Source of the DNA: Bowmanella sp. JS7-9
GTDB lineage: Bacteria > Pseudomonadota > Gammaproteobacteria > Enterobacterales > Alteromonadaceae
Direction of reading: 5' to 3'
DNA length: 64,000 bases
Assembly (NCBI RefSeq): GCF_004329715.1
Contig: NZ_JXSY01000011.1
Coordinates: forward strand, 124,001-188,000
In this document: in pieces, positions 46,457-55,720 of the stretch
Position numbering within the stretch: position 1 is the first letter of the stretch
Layout: each line of letters begins with the position of its first letter
The notes under the pieces: generated by a model
The model's database searches: none
What the model saw: the letters and a program-made list of their open reading frames with translations, nothing else
What the model was told of the DNA's origin: nothing
Made by a program: the position numbers and the translations under genes

Positions 46457-48298
46457 TTAGAATACAACCTGAATTGTGTCGGAACAGGTCGCTGTGCCTG
46501 CTTCACAGATTTGGTAGGTGAATACCGCACCGCCTTTGAAGTTCAGGCTGTCAGTGTAAGCACCATCGTTAGCCGTGGTAACTACTTTCTGGCCATCACG
46601 GTACACGTCTACGTTGCTGCCAGTGGCACCTGACCAGCTCAGGTCAACGCGTGGTGAACCTTTTACTTTGTAGCCAGTCGCGCTCAGGCTGAAATCACCA
46701 CCGGTGCCACCGGTACCGCCGCCATTATCGCCGCCGGCACACGCATTGGCGGTCAGGTAATCATGTGCGGCTTTGGCATCAACAATACCGTAACCGAAGT
46801 ACACGTCTTTACCCGCTGCACCACTGTCTACTGCAGTCGCTTTCAGTGCGGCACGGATTTCCTGACCGGTACACTCAGGATGGTTTGACCAAACCAGTGC
46901 AGCCATACCAGAAACCGCTGGCGTCGCCATGGAGGTACCGCTCATATAGCCGTAGTCGCCTGGCTCAACGGCAACGCTGATGCTACCTGCGGCCAACAAG
47001 GCGGCACGGTCTGCGAAATCTGCGCCTACTGCCGGAATGCTGGTTTGGTTTGGATCGCCCAATGTGCCATACAGCATGCCGTCAACGTTGTTGATAACCA
47101 CCGCCGCGACACCGCCTGAGTTTTCACAGTTCAGCACTTTATCGTGGAAAGAGATCACGCCACGGTCGATCACGCACACTTTACCGGCAGCATTGCTGTC
47201 GACAGACTCGGCGGTGCCCATGAAGTAAGCCGCAGCAGAGGCAGAACCGGTGTTTTCCATCGCAGAAGTGGCAAGGCCTGTACCGTCAACGGTCAGAGCA
47301 GGTACAGTTGCGCCGCCAGCCGGGTAGGTAGACAGGGTGTCCACACCACCTGCAGTGACTTCCACACAGATAGACTCGTCAGTGGTGACAGATTTACCGC
47401 GACCCGTGGTACAGCTTGGGAACTGCGAGAAATCCGCGATGTTGTTGTTGGCATCGTTAGCGCCAACCATCATGACTGAGGAATAACCGGCCGGGTAAGA
47501 ACGTACACTATTGCCGTCGTTACCTGCAGCTGCGACAACTAAACCGCCAGCGTCGTTAAAGGCTTTAAATGCATTGTCTTCGGTCGAGCTTGAACCACCA
47601 CCACCTAAACTCATGCTGATGATGTTGGCACCGGCGTTACCGCACAATTGTGCTGCTTGTGCCAGACCAGAAGAGTATCCCCAGCCACTTTCGTTAAATA
47701 CTTTGATGATATGTAAGTCCACACCCGGTGCCATACCCACTACACCGAATGAGTTGTCGGCTGCGGCGATGGTACCGGCTACGTGTGTACCGTGTGGGCC
47801 ACCGTTGACGTACCAGTTACCTGTACCCGGATCGTTATCACCGGTGATATTTGACCATACGAAGTCAGGGTTAGATGCATCCAGACCTGAGTCGATGATA
47901 CACACCTTGATACCCGCATTGGCATCGAAGCTCACCTGATTAGCATTGGACTGGTAAACCGCGTAAGGGGTTAACTGCTGCTGCATCGGATCGCCCATAT
48001 CATCGCTGTACAGGCTCATCAGTTGACGACGATGGTCAGCCTCTACCAGTTTGACATGCGGGTTGTTCATCAGACCACGGACGTCGTCCAATGATTTTCC
48101 GGCGAAAGTGGCGGCGATAAAACCGTCAGCATCGATGTGAATATCCGCACCCAGCTGCTTAGCCAGTGCTTTCACAATGCCTTTTCCGTTGTTATCTACC
48201 TGAATGATGTAACGATCGTCTGCTGCGAATGCAGCGGTGGAGATTGACGCCAGTGTCAGCGTCGCCGCGGCTAGCGGCTTTAATGCAAATTTTTTCAT
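46457..48298 (-). CDS. Secreted subtilisin-like (S8) protease
   Basis: 613 residues. A signal peptide (LAAATLTLASISTAAFA) is followed by an inhibitor I9-type propeptide (about 27-110) and the catalytic domain: Asp136 in VCIIDSGLDASNPDF, His169 in GGPHGTHVAGTIAA, Ser in GYMSGTSMATPAVSGMAALVW. A protease-associated (PA) insert lies between His and Ser (GKVCVIDRGVISFHDKVLNCENSGGVAAVVINN). After a Gly-rich linker there is a Fn3-like C-terminal domain (YKVKGSPRVDLSWSGATG). It degrades proteins outside the cell, supporting a scavenging life style. Confidence 0.95.
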   Translation of the reverse strand: MKKFALKPLAAATLTLASISTAAFAADDRYIIQVDNNGKGIVKALAKQLGADIHIDADGFIAATFAGKSLDDVRGLMNNPHVKLVEADHRRQLMSLYSDDMGDPMQQQLTPYAVYQSNANQVSFDANAGIKVCIIDSGLDASNPDFVWSNITGDNDPGTGNWYVNGGPHGTHVAGTIAAADNSFGVVGMAPGVDLHIIKVFNESGWGYSSGLAQAAQLCGNAGANIISMSLGGGGSSSTEDNAFKAFNDAGGLVVAAAGNDGNSVRSYPAGYSSVMMVGANDANNNIADFSQFPSCTTGRGKSVTTDESICVEVTAGGVDTLSTYPAGGATVPALTVDGTGLATSAMENTGSASAAAYFMGTAESVDSNAAGKVCVIDRGVISFHDKVLNCENSGGVAAVVINNVDGMLYGTLGDPNQTSIPAVGADFADRAALLAAGSISVAVEPGDYGYMSGTSMATPAVSGMAALVWSNHPECTGQEIRAALKATAVDSGAAGKDVYFGYGIVDAKAAHDYLTANACAGGDNGGGTGGTGGDFSLSATGYKVKGSPRVDLSWSGATGSNVDVYRDGQKVVTTANDGAYTDSLNFKGGAVFTYQICEAGTATCSDTIQVVF

Positions 48299-48489
48299 AA
48301 CTTGTTGTCTTTATTATATATTTTATTTTGATGTGCAGGTCTCCCTGACCAGTACAGCACCGCCCTGGATAATAGTTTTTTATTTGGATTCTCACTCCCT
48401 CGTGACCTGAACATAAATTATGTTCAACGACGAAACAACAAGAAATTACGGTAAACGGTAAAAATTTCGAATCGAAAGTAACGCTGGTT

Positions 48490-49209
48490 TTATAACCACA
48501 AATACAGGATGGGCAGGATAATCGCGGTCAGAATACCGTTCACACAAAGTGCCACGGTTCCCATAGCGCCAGCACGGGGACTTACCCGGAATGCTCTCGC
48601 CGTACCTACCACGTGCGCGGCGGTACCATAAGCAATACCCTGGGCGGTTTCGGAGTGTAAATGGAAGATCTTAAACAGCAGCGGGCCAATCAGCGCGCCG
48701 ATAAGGCCTGTGATGATCACCAGCGTGGCCGCCACATCTGGCCACCCGCCGATCACTTTGCTGGCTTCCATCGCCAGCGGTGAGGTGATGGACTTAGTCG
48801 CCATGGTGGCTTGTAAGGCCGCATCCGCACCATTGAAGGCCATCCAGGCCGTGGCGAGCAGCGGGCCGATAATGCCGCCCGCGATAATCGGAATAAGCAG
48901 CCGTTGCCAATGGCGGCGCAAGTACTGCAGTTGATCGAATATGGGTACCGCGAGAATGGCCGTGGCCGGAATCAATAACCAATCGATAATGCTGTTGGCG
49001 TGTCGGTAAGTCATGACGGACGTATCGGTCACTAACATCAGCGCGGTAATCATCAGTACGGTCAGACTGAGTGGATGCAGCAAGGTATGCTGTTTGCCCC
49101 ATTTAGCCAGTCGCAGTGCCAGCCAATAACACAGCAAGGTCGCCAGTAGCCACAGCAAATTGTGCCACTGAGTTAATCCGATGCAGGCGTCCAGTAGCTT
49201 AGTCAGCAC
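48490..49209 (-). CDS. lrgB: LrgB/YohK-like membrane protein
   Basis: 239 residues, six or seven hydrophobic helices. Family segments are KSITSPLAMEASKVIGGWPDVAATLVIITGLIGALIGPLLF, then GIAYGTAAHVVGTARAF and AMGTVALCVNGILTAIILP. LrgB works with LrgA in holin-like control of murein hydrolases or in pyruvate/glycolate export. The GTG at 49209 is chosen: AAGGAG lies seven bases ahead, and it overlaps the end of lrgA by 11 bases. Confidence 0.9.
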   Translation of the reverse strand: MLTKLLDACIGLTQWHNLLWLLATLLCYWLALRLAKWGKQHTLLHPLSLTVLMITALMLVTDTSVMTYRHANSIIDWLLIPATAILAVPIFDQLQYLRRHWQRLLIPIIAGGIIGPLLATAWMAFNGADAALQATMATKSITSPLAMEASKVIGGWPDVAATLVIITGLIGALIGPLLFKIFHLHSETAQGIAYGTAAHVVGTARAFRVSPRAGAMGTVALCVNGILTAIILPILYLWL

Positions 49210-49576
49210 TGGGGTGCTCCTTTTCCAGCTTTTGCGCCAGCCACGCGGTGACAACCAGGCTGACTGCGGTACTGATCACCAGCGCAAAGCCCAGTGTGCT
49301 TAACCAGGGCAAAAGCTGCTGCATATACAGGCCAACCCCGATGACTGCCGGCACAAAAAAGATGCTCAAGTGGCTGAGCAGCACTTTAGATATCGCGCGA
49401 ATGCCAGCAGGAACCCGGCCGAGCAGCATAAAGCTGACGAGCAGTATAAACAGTGCGAACAGCGGTACTGGCAGGGTAAAGGGAAGCAGAGGGGCAACGC
49501 GGGCACTGATTTCCAGCAGCAGCACCAGGGCTGCAGCACTTAGTGGAATCTGCCACCACGCGTTGCGGGATTTCAT
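49199..49576 (-). CDS. lrgA: LrgA/YohJ-like holin-type membrane protein
   Basis: 125 residues with four hydrophobic segments; LLPFTLPVPLFALFILLVSFMLLGRVP and LLSHLSIFFVPAVIGVGLY match the LrgA/CidA family. It starts at the ATG that overlaps the osmC stop by one base (TGATG), which decides the start. It is coupled downstream to lrgB. Confidence 0.9.
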   Translation of the reverse strand: MKSRNAWWQIPLSAAALVLLLEISARVAPLLPFTLPVPLFALFILLVSFMLLGRVPAGIRAISKVLLSHLSIFFVPAVIGVGLYMQQLLPWLSTLGFALVISTAVSLVVTAWLAQKLEKEHPSAD

Positions 49577-49977
49577 CAGGCTGATTTTACTTCGTAGGAA
49601 TGGGTCACTTTTGCTGCATGGCCGAGCATGATCGATACCGAACAATATTTCTCAGCAGATAAATCCACCGCACGTTCGACCTGCTTAGGATTAACCTCGA
49701 TTCCGGTCACCACAAAATGCAGGTGAATATCGGTAAATACAGCAGGAACCGCATCGGCGCGTACGGCTGATACTTTCACTTCCACGCCACTGACGTTTTG
49801 ACGAGCCTTTTGCAAAATACTCACGACATCGACCGACGAACAACTGGCGGCGGCGGCCAATACGGCTTCCATCGGTGTGGTGCCCTGGGTTTTATCGCCA
49901 CTTAACACCAATTTGTTGCCGGATTCGGTGGTTGCTTCAAACTGCAGTTCGCCTTGCCATTTCACTTCTACTTGCAT
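49576..49977 (-). CDS. OsmC-family peroxidase-like protein
   Basis: 133 residues. OsmC/Ohr-type proteins reduce organic peroxides with two cysteines; here they sit in LAAAASCSSVDVVSILQKAR and LSAEKYCSVSIMLGHAA, in the expected positions. This is the YhfA-like branch. It starts the minus-strand operon osmC-lrgA-lrgB, tied by a TGATG overlap. Confidence 0.9.
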   Translation of the reverse strand: MQVEVKWQGELQFEATTESGNKLVLSGDKTQGTTPMEAVLAAAASCSSVDVVSILQKARQNVSGVEVKVSAVRADAVPAVFTDIHLHFVVTGIEVNPKQVERAVDLSAEKYCSVSIMLGHAAKVTHSYEVKSA

Positions 49978-50062
49978 GGAAAATCTCCGTTAACTTTTGT
50001 GTGTGTAGTTTACCCGACAAACTTTGTAACAAAGCAAGCTACAAACAAAAAAAGCGACGCTT

Positions 50063-50089
50063 TTGAAACAGTTACCTTTCACTTATAGT
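50063..50089 (+). promoter_or_regulatory. Possible sigma-70 promoter of ompR
   Basis: TTGAAA at 50063 and TATAGT at 50084, with a short 15-base spacer, 30 bases before the ompR start. A palindrome AAAAGCG-A-CGCTTTT sits directly upstream and may be regulatory. The spacer is shorter than ideal. Confidence 0.35.
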
Positions 50090-50118
50090 GTCATAAAGCA
50101 AAATTGTGGAGCAATCTC

Positions 50119-50844
50119 ATGGGGCAGGAAACACCTAAGATATTAGTCGTAGACGATGATATGCGTTTGCGCAGCCTGCTGGAACGTTATCTGGTCGAGC
50201 AGGGCTTTCAGGTGCGCGCGGCGGCAAACAGTGAGCAAATGGACCGTTTGTTGGAGCGAGAAAACTTTCACCTGATGGTGCTGGATTTGATGCTGCCCGG
50301 TGAGGATGGCCTGTCTATCTGCCGTCGTTTGCGACAGCGCGAGAATGAGATCCCGATCATCATGCTTACCGCCAAAGGCGATGAAGTGGATCGCATCATC
50401 GGCCTGGAAATGGGCGCGGATGATTACCTGCCAAAACCGTTTAATCCAAGAGAATTGCTGGCGCGTGCCAAGGCGGTGTTGCGTCGCAAATCCAACGATG
50501 CACCGGGCGCACCTTCCAAAGAAGAGCAAGTGGTTGAGTTTGGTGAATACAAACTCAATCTGGCTACCCGTGAAATGAGCAAAAATGGTGAACCAATGTT
50601 GCTGACCAGCGGCGAATTTGCGGTACTGAAATCGCTGGTGACCCATCCGCGTGAGCCACTGTCCCGTGACAAACTGATGAATCTGGCGCGCGGACGTGAT
50701 TACAGTGCGCTGGAACGCTCGATTGATGTGCAGGTATCGCGTCTGCGCCGTATGCTGGAAGTTGACCCTGCCAACCCCCGTTACATTCAAACTGTATGGG
50801 GCTTAGGTTATGTTTTCGTACCAGATGGTGAAGCCTCAGCCTGA
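50119..50844 (+). CDS. ompR: Osmolarity response regulator OmpR
   Basis: 241 residues. The receiver has the acidic pair in [18 protein letters not shown], the phosphorylated Asp in [14 protein letters not shown], Thr in IIMLTAKG and Lys in [14 protein letters not shown]. The C-terminal winged helix ([26 protein letters not shown] then [30 protein letters not shown]) is OmpR-specific. GGAG lies seven bases before the ATG at 50119. The envZ start overlaps its stop (TGATG). Confidence 0.97.
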   Translation: MGQETPKILVVDDDMRLRSLLERYLVEQGFQVRAAANSEQMDRLLERENFHLMVLDLMLPGEDGLSICRRLRQRENEIPIIMLTAKGDEVDRIIGLEMGADDYLPKPFNPRELLARAKAVLRRKSNDAPGAPSKEEQVVEFGEYKLNLATREMSKNGEPMLLTSGEFAVLKSLVTHPREPLSRDKLMNLARGRDYSALERSIDVQVSRLRRMLEVDPANPRYIQTVWGLGYVFVPDGEASA

Positions 50845-52154
50845 TGCGCGTCCTGCCACGTAGCGCCTTTGGGCAAACAGTGTTGCTCATTGGCGTATTG
50901 CTACTGATTAATCAGGTGGTGTCCTATGTGTCGGTCACCTACTACTTTATTTTGCCCAGCTACCAGCAAATTAATAGTTTGATGGCCAAGCAGGTTGGCC
51001 TGATATATCTGGACGAGCACTTCATTGTTGACCCTAAAAGCCGCGATTTACTTCAGCAGCAAACAGGAATACGCATTCTTAGCAATGCTGAAGCGGAAAA
51101 CAACGGGCTAAAACAGGCCAAGTATTACCAGGTGTTATCTCGCGAAATGTCTCAGCAACTGGGGCTGAACGCCGAGGTGCATATGTCGGCTACATCGCCG
51201 TATCTGGTGTGGATCCGCAGTGATCATCATCCGGATTATTGGGTAGTAGTACCGCTGGATGGCGCGCGTGAATCGGAAGCCTTGTCGCCATTGACCATTT
51301 ACCTGATGGTGATCGGCGTGCTGTCGGTGGCCGGTGGCTGGTTATTTGTGCGGCGCCTGAATCGACCATTAAAGGCTTTGCAGTTGGCTGCGATGCAGGT
51401 GGGACGAGGAATGTTCCCCAAACCACTCAAAGAAGGGGGCTCGACCGAGCTGATGGCGGTGACGCGGGCGTTCAACCAAATGTCTAAAGGTATCAAACAG
51501 TTAGAAGATGATCGTGCCTTGCTAACCGCAGGTATTTCCCATGATCTGCGCACACCGCTGACCCGCATACGCCTGGCTACTGAGATGATGCCGCAAGAAG
51601 CCGAATGGATTAAAGATGGCATTGTGTCTGACATAGAAGATATGAACGCGATTATCGACCAGTTTATTGATTATGTGCGCCAGGATCAGACCGAAAAAAT
51701 TGAAGTCAGCAATATCAATCATCTGATAGATGAAGTGGCGTCCCGTTGGGAACGCGAAGAATCCCGTCAGGTGTCGCTGGAACTATCCCAGGTTCCGGAT
51801 GTGCAAATTCGCCGGGTCGCCATCAAACGGGTACTGGATAACTTACTGGAAAACGCCTTCCGTTACGGTGGCGAACAGGTCGATATCACCACCGGCTATG
51901 ATAAGCGCGCCAAGCGTGTGTATTTTGTGGTGCGTGACCATGGCCCGGGCATCGATGAAAACCAGATTGAAAATTTATTCCAGCCTTTTGCTCAGGGCGA
52001 TAAAGCGCGCGGTAGCGTGGGTTCTGGTCTTGGCCTGGCGATTATCAAGCGTATTGTGGATATGCACTCTGGTGAAATTCAGCTGACCAACCATCCTCAG
52101 GGTGGCCTGATGGCAACCGTGCGTTTACCGGTTAAGTTGGGATTGCTGGGCTGA
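50844..52154 (+). CDS. envZ: Osmosensor histidine kinase EnvZ
   Basis: 436 residues. Two transmembrane helices (about 10-35 and 150-172) frame a periplasmic domain. The HAMP segment is followed by the H-box [20 protein letters not shown] (phospho-His) and the ATPase boxes: N box ([18 protein letters not shown]), G1 ([20 protein letters not shown]) and G2 ([20 protein letters not shown]). It is coupled to ompR by TGATG and to the following phzF-like gene in the same way. Confidence 0.97.
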   Translation: MRVLPRSAFGQTVLLIGVLLLINQVVSYVSVTYYFILPSYQQINSLMAKQVGLIYLDEHFIVDPKSRDLLQQQTGIRILSNAEAENNGLKQAKYYQVLSREMSQQLGLNAEVHMSATSPYLVWIRSDHHPDYWVVVPLDGARESEALSPLTIYLMVIGVLSVAGGWLFVRRLNRPLKALQLAAMQVGRGMFPKPLKEGGSTELMAVTRAFNQMSKGIKQLEDDRALLTAGISHDLRTPLTRIRLATEMMPQEAEWIKDGIVSDIEDMNAIIDQFIDYVRQDQTEKIEVSNINHLIDEVASRWEREESRQVSLELSQVPDVQIRRVAIKRVLDNLLENAFRYGGEQVDITTGYDKRAKRVYFVVRDHGPGIDENQIENLFQPFAQGDKARGSVGSGLGLAIIKRIVDMHSGEIQLTNHPQGGLMATVRLPVKLGLLG

Positions 52155-53014
52155 TGCAAACGTTACCGCTTTATGTGGTTGATGCATTTACTCAGCAGGC
52201 CTTTGCCGGTAATCCTGCTGCAGTGGTGCTACTGGACGAAGCCTTGCCCGAAGCACTGATGCAAGCCATCGCCAGTGAGAATAATCTTTCTGAAACGGCA
52301 TTTGTGCAGCCGCTCAGCGCCCCAAATCATTATGCAATTCGCTGGTTTTCCCCGCTTACTGAGGTGGATTTTTGTGGTCACGCCACGTTAGCCAGTGCCC
52401 ATGTGTTGTTTCATCATAAGCATCTAGAAGGGCAACTGGTCTTTCACACCGAAAAAGTGGGGCAGCTGGTGGTTTGCCGGGGGCCTGAAGGACGGATTGA
52501 AATGGACTTTCCGAGACGTGAGCCTGAGCCCATTGATGCTACGCCTGCTGCCTTGCTGGCCGGTTTATCCATTCCACCCATCGCAGTATTACGCAGCACA
52601 CAGGCCTGGTTTGCTATTTATCCGGATGCCAGTCAGGTAGTTGAATTAACGACGGATTCCGCACAGCTTAAATTGCTGGCACCCTATGATGTGGTAGCGA
52701 CCGCGCCGGATTCGTCGGCCCAGGCAGATTTTGTCAGCCGTTATTTCTGGCCGGCTAATGGGAGTGATGAAGACCCGGTCACCGGGTCAATCCACGCAGG
52801 GCTCGCGCCGTATTGGGCGACCCGGCTGAATAAATCCACACTGGTGGCCAAACAAGTATCAAAACGCGGAGGCACGCTTTATTGTCAGGTAGGCAGTGAG
52901 CGGGTCAATGTCGCGGGTTACGCACTGACCTACTCCCAGGGGCAGATTAATGCTGACGTTATTGCATCGAATGCAGGCCAAGCAGATTGCCATCCGGATC
53001 TTTCACCAGACTGA
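52154..53014 (+). CDS. PhzF-family isomerase-like protein
   Basis: 286 residues with the two-fold diaminopimelate-epimerase-like fold of PhzF: VVDAFTQQAFAGNPAAVVLL, the catalytic Glu in NNLSETAFVQ, EVDFCGHATLASAHVLF, and EDPVTGSIHAGLAPYWA. The substrate is unknown for most members. Its ATG overlaps the envZ stop (TGATG), making it an unusual third gene of the ompR-envZ operon. The end overlaps a converging gene by 56 bases. Confidence 0.92.
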   Translation: MQTLPLYVVDAFTQQAFAGNPAAVVLLDEALPEALMQAIASENNLSETAFVQPLSAPNHYAIRWFSPLTEVDFCGHATLASAHVLFHHKHLEGQLVFHTEKVGQLVVCRGPEGRIEMDFPRREPEPIDATPAALLAGLSIPPIAVLRSTQAWFAIYPDASQVVELTTDSAQLKLLAPYDVVATAPDSSAQADFVSRYFWPANGSDEDPVTGSIHAGLAPYWATRLNKSTLVAKQVSKRGGTLYCQVGSERVNVAGYALTYSQGQINADVIASNAGQADCHPDLSPD

Positions 53015-53336
53015 CAAAGCCATATTCACCGATTGCCATTTTAGCGCGATACACTTTGCCTCCCGCTTGTTCTACCCGGCCTTGTTCGACACTGCAGTCT
53101 TCACATTGAAAATACACAATGGTGCTGTTGTTGCCGGATGGCATACCGTCAATCCGGACTAATGCGCCGCCACTGCCGTAATTTTGCATATCGTTATCAA
53201 ATGACCACATTTGCACGGCGCCCGTGTCGCTGATGGGGGAAAACCCGCGCTGAAAAACCTGCTGATAAAATGCTTTTGCCCGTGGCATGTCCTGTACATA
53301 AATTTCAAACCAACCGATTGGATTCGTCATTGTCAT
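52959..53336 (-). CDS. VOC/glyoxalase-like protein
   Basis: 125 residues, a single vicinal-oxygen-chelate module: PIGWFEIYVQDMPRAKAFYQQVF, then STIVYFQCEDCSVEQGRVEQAGGKVYRAKMAIGEYGFVSLVKDPDGNLLGLHS. It probably dimerises to form the metal site. No substrate can be assigned. An alternative start is six bases further in (53330). It converges on the phzF-like gene with a 56-base overlap. Confidence 0.88.
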   Translation of the reverse strand: MTMTNPIGWFEIYVQDMPRAKAFYQQVFQRGFSPISDTGAVQMWSFDNDMQNYGSGGALVRIDGMPSGNNSTIVYFQCEDCSVEQGRVEQAGGKVYRAKMAIGEYGFVSLVKDPDGNLLGLHSMQ

Positions 53337-53409
53337 GTGTCCTTTTTGTTGATGCTCTGGTTATGGCAGCCCTTGTCGGAAAAAGCAACAGACCGATCCG
53401 CACCGAATT

Positions 53410-53429
53410 TAATGTATAAAAAAACAGTA
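53410..53429. promoter_or_regulatory. Near-consensus LexA (SOS) box before uvrD
   Basis: TAATGTATAAAAAAACAGTA matches the gammaproteobacterial LexA box TACTGTATATAAAAACAGTA at most positions, including the CAG half; the other half is ATG instead of CTG. It lies 48 bases before the uvrD start, where the SOS box sits in enterobacteria. Confidence 0.6.
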
Positions 53430-53476
53430 TGCTTGGTATACTTTGCGCCAATAGATCTGCCACAACGAGTAAGCCG

Positions 53477-55654
53477 ATGGATGTATCCCACCTGATTGAT
53501 GACCTGAACGATAAACAACGTGCGGCAGTATCCGCGCCACGCCAGGATATGCTGGTATTGGCCGGCGCTGGTTCAGGTAAAACCCGGGTGCTGGTACACC
53601 GTATCGCGTGGCTGATGCAGGTCGAAGGGATTTCCTCTCATAGCATTCTGGCCGTGACCTTTACCAATAAAGCCGCCCGTGAGATGCGCGGCCGGATTGA
53701 GTCGTTGATGCAGACCAGTTTGCATGGCATGTGGATGGGCACGTTCCACGGTATTGCGCACCGCTTGCTGCGCCGCCATTTTGAAGAATGTAAATTACCA
53801 CAGACCTTTCAGATCCTTGACTCGGACGATCAGTACCGTCTGATTCGCCGCGTACTGAAAAGCCTGAATCTGGACGAAAAGCATTATCAGCCCAAGCATG
53901 TGCAGTGGTACATCAACAGCAATAAAGATGAAGGATTACGCCCGCAGCATATCGAAACTTATGGCGATGCCCAGCAAGCGAAGATGCGTGACATTTACGC
54001 GGCATACCAACAAACCTGCGATCGCTCCGGGCTGGTGGACTTTGCCGAACTGCTGCTGCGCGCGTATGAATTGTGGGCGAATAATCCGGAGATCCTGGCT
54101 CACTATCGTCGCCGTTTTCGCGCCATTCTGGTGGACGAATTTCAGGACACCAATAACATCCAGTATGCCTGGTTACGCTTGCTGCAATGCCCCGATAACA
54201 ACACCATGATTGTGGGCGACGACGATCAGTCTATCTATGGCTGGCGCGGTGCCAACGTGGAAAATATTTCGCACTTTTTGCGTGATTATCCGGGCGCAGA
54301 AACCATTCGTCTCGAACAGAATTACCGCTCAACCGGCAAAATCCTGCAAGCGGCGAATGCCGTTATTGATAACAACGCAGGGCGTTTAGGTAAAGAACTG
54401 TGGACCGACGGCTCGGATGGCGAGGCTATTTCTCTGTACAGCGCATTTAACGAACTGGATGAGGCTCGCTTTATCGTGGCGCAAATCAGTGACTGGCGGG
54501 ATAAAGGCGGCGCATTAACCGATACAGCGATTTTGTACCGTAACAACGCGCAGTCGCGGGTGTTGGAAGAGGCGCTGTTAACCCAGGCGATCCCTTACCG
54601 CATGTATGGCGGCACGCGCTTCTTCGAGCGTCAGGAAATCAAAGACGCATTGGGATATTTGCGCATGATTGCCCAGCCGATGGATGATGCGGCGTTTGAG
54701 CGGGTGGTCAATACACCGAGCCGTGGTATCGGCGATCGCACGCTGGAACAGATCCGGGAACTGGCTCGCCATCATGATAAATCCATGTGGCATACCGCAA
54801 TGCAGATGATCAGCGAGAAGCGTCTGTCTGGCCGTGCGGCCAATGCCCTCAGTAGCTTTATTCAACTGGTGGAAGAACTGCAGGACGCCTGTCGCGAACT
54901 GACCCTGGATAACCAGGCCAAAGTGGCGATCAATCAAAGTGGTTTACGTGCCATGTATCAGGCGGAAAAGGGTGAAAAGGCTCAAAGCCGCATCGACAAC
55001 CTGGATGAATTAGTCACTGCCTGTAAGAGTTTTGAGATGCCGGAAGACGCGGAAGAAATGACGCCACTCACTGCATTCCTGGCCCACGCTTCGCTGGAGG
55101 CAGGCGAAACCCAGGCTGACACCGATCAGGACGCGGTACAGATGATGACCATTCACACCGCGAAAGGTTTGGAATTCCCGTTAGTCTTCCTCGCCGGGGT
55201 AGAAGAAGGCATGTTCCCCAGCCAGCAAACCAATGAAGAACCGGGACGCCTGGAAGAAGAGCGGCGTCTTTGTTATGTGGGCATGACCCGCGCAATGGAG
55301 AAGCTGGTCATTTCTCATGCGGAGTCGCGCCGCTTGTACGGTCAGGAAAAATTCCATCGTCCATCCAGATTTATCCGCGAGATTCCTGCTGAATGTGTGC
55401 AGGAAGTACGCTTGCGCACCACAGTCAGCCGCCCTGTGCACACCGGGCGCAGCATGCAATCAGCTACGTCGCACCTGGCATTTGAATCAACCGGATTTAA
55501 GCTCGGACAGCGGGTGCTGCACCAGAAATTTGGTGAAGGTGTGGTGATCAGCTACGAAGGTAGTGGTGAATTGGCGAAAGTGCAGATCAACTTCGACGAT
55601 GTAGGTAGCAAATGGTTGATGGTCGCCTACGCTAAATTGCAGGCGTTAAGTTAA
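53477..55654 (+). CDS. uvrD: DNA helicase II UvrD
   Basis: 725 residues, like E. coli UvrD. It is a 3'-5' superfamily 1 helicase in nucleotide-excision and mismatch repair. Motifs are seen in order: Q-motif region LNDKQRAAVSAPR, Walker A LAGAGSGKTRVL, Ia (AVTFTNKAAREM), Walker B ILVDEFQDTN, III (IVGDDDQSIYGWRGA), IV (RLEQNYRST), V (MTIHTAKGLEFPLVFLAG) and VI (LCYVGMTRAMEKL). The C-terminal tail (LGQRVLHQKFGEGVVISYEGSG) is UvrD-typical and distinguishes it from Rep. Confidence 0.97.
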   Translation: MDVSHLIDDLNDKQRAAVSAPRQDMLVLAGAGSGKTRVLVHRIAWLMQVEGISSHSILAVTFTNKAAREMRGRIESLMQTSLHGMWMGTFHGIAHRLLRRHFEECKLPQTFQILDSDDQYRLIRRVLKSLNLDEKHYQPKHVQWYINSNKDEGLRPQHIETYGDAQQAKMRDIYAAYQQTCDRSGLVDFAELLLRAYELWANNPEILAHYRRRFRAILVDEFQDTNNIQYAWLRLLQCPDNNTMIVGDDDQSIYGWRGANVENISHFLRDYPGAETIRLEQNYRSTGKILQAANAVIDNNAGRLGKELWTDGSDGEAISLYSAFNELDEARFIVAQISDWRDKGGALTDTAILYRNNAQSRVLEEALLTQAIPYRMYGGTRFFERQEIKDALGYLRMIAQPMDDAAFERVVNTPSRGIGDRTLEQIRELARHHDKSMWHTAMQMISEKRLSGRAANALSSFIQLVEELQDACRELTLDNQAKVAINQSGLRAMYQAEKGEKAQSRIDNLDELVTACKSFEMPEDAEEMTPLTAFLAHASLEAGETQADTDQDAVQMMTIHTAKGLEFPLVFLAGVEEGMFPSQQTNEEPGRLEEERRLCYVGMTRAMEKLVISHAESRRLYGQEKFHRPSRFIREIPAECVQEVRLRTTVSRPVHTGRSMQSATSHLAFESTGFKLGQRVLHQKFGEGVVISYEGSGELAKVQINFDDVGSKWLMVAYAKLQALS

Positions 55655-55720
55655 GCCGATCATTTTGCGGCGTTGGCTTTTATTCGTTGCGCTGCAATCA
55701 CAGAGTGGGGGAGTTGCTGC

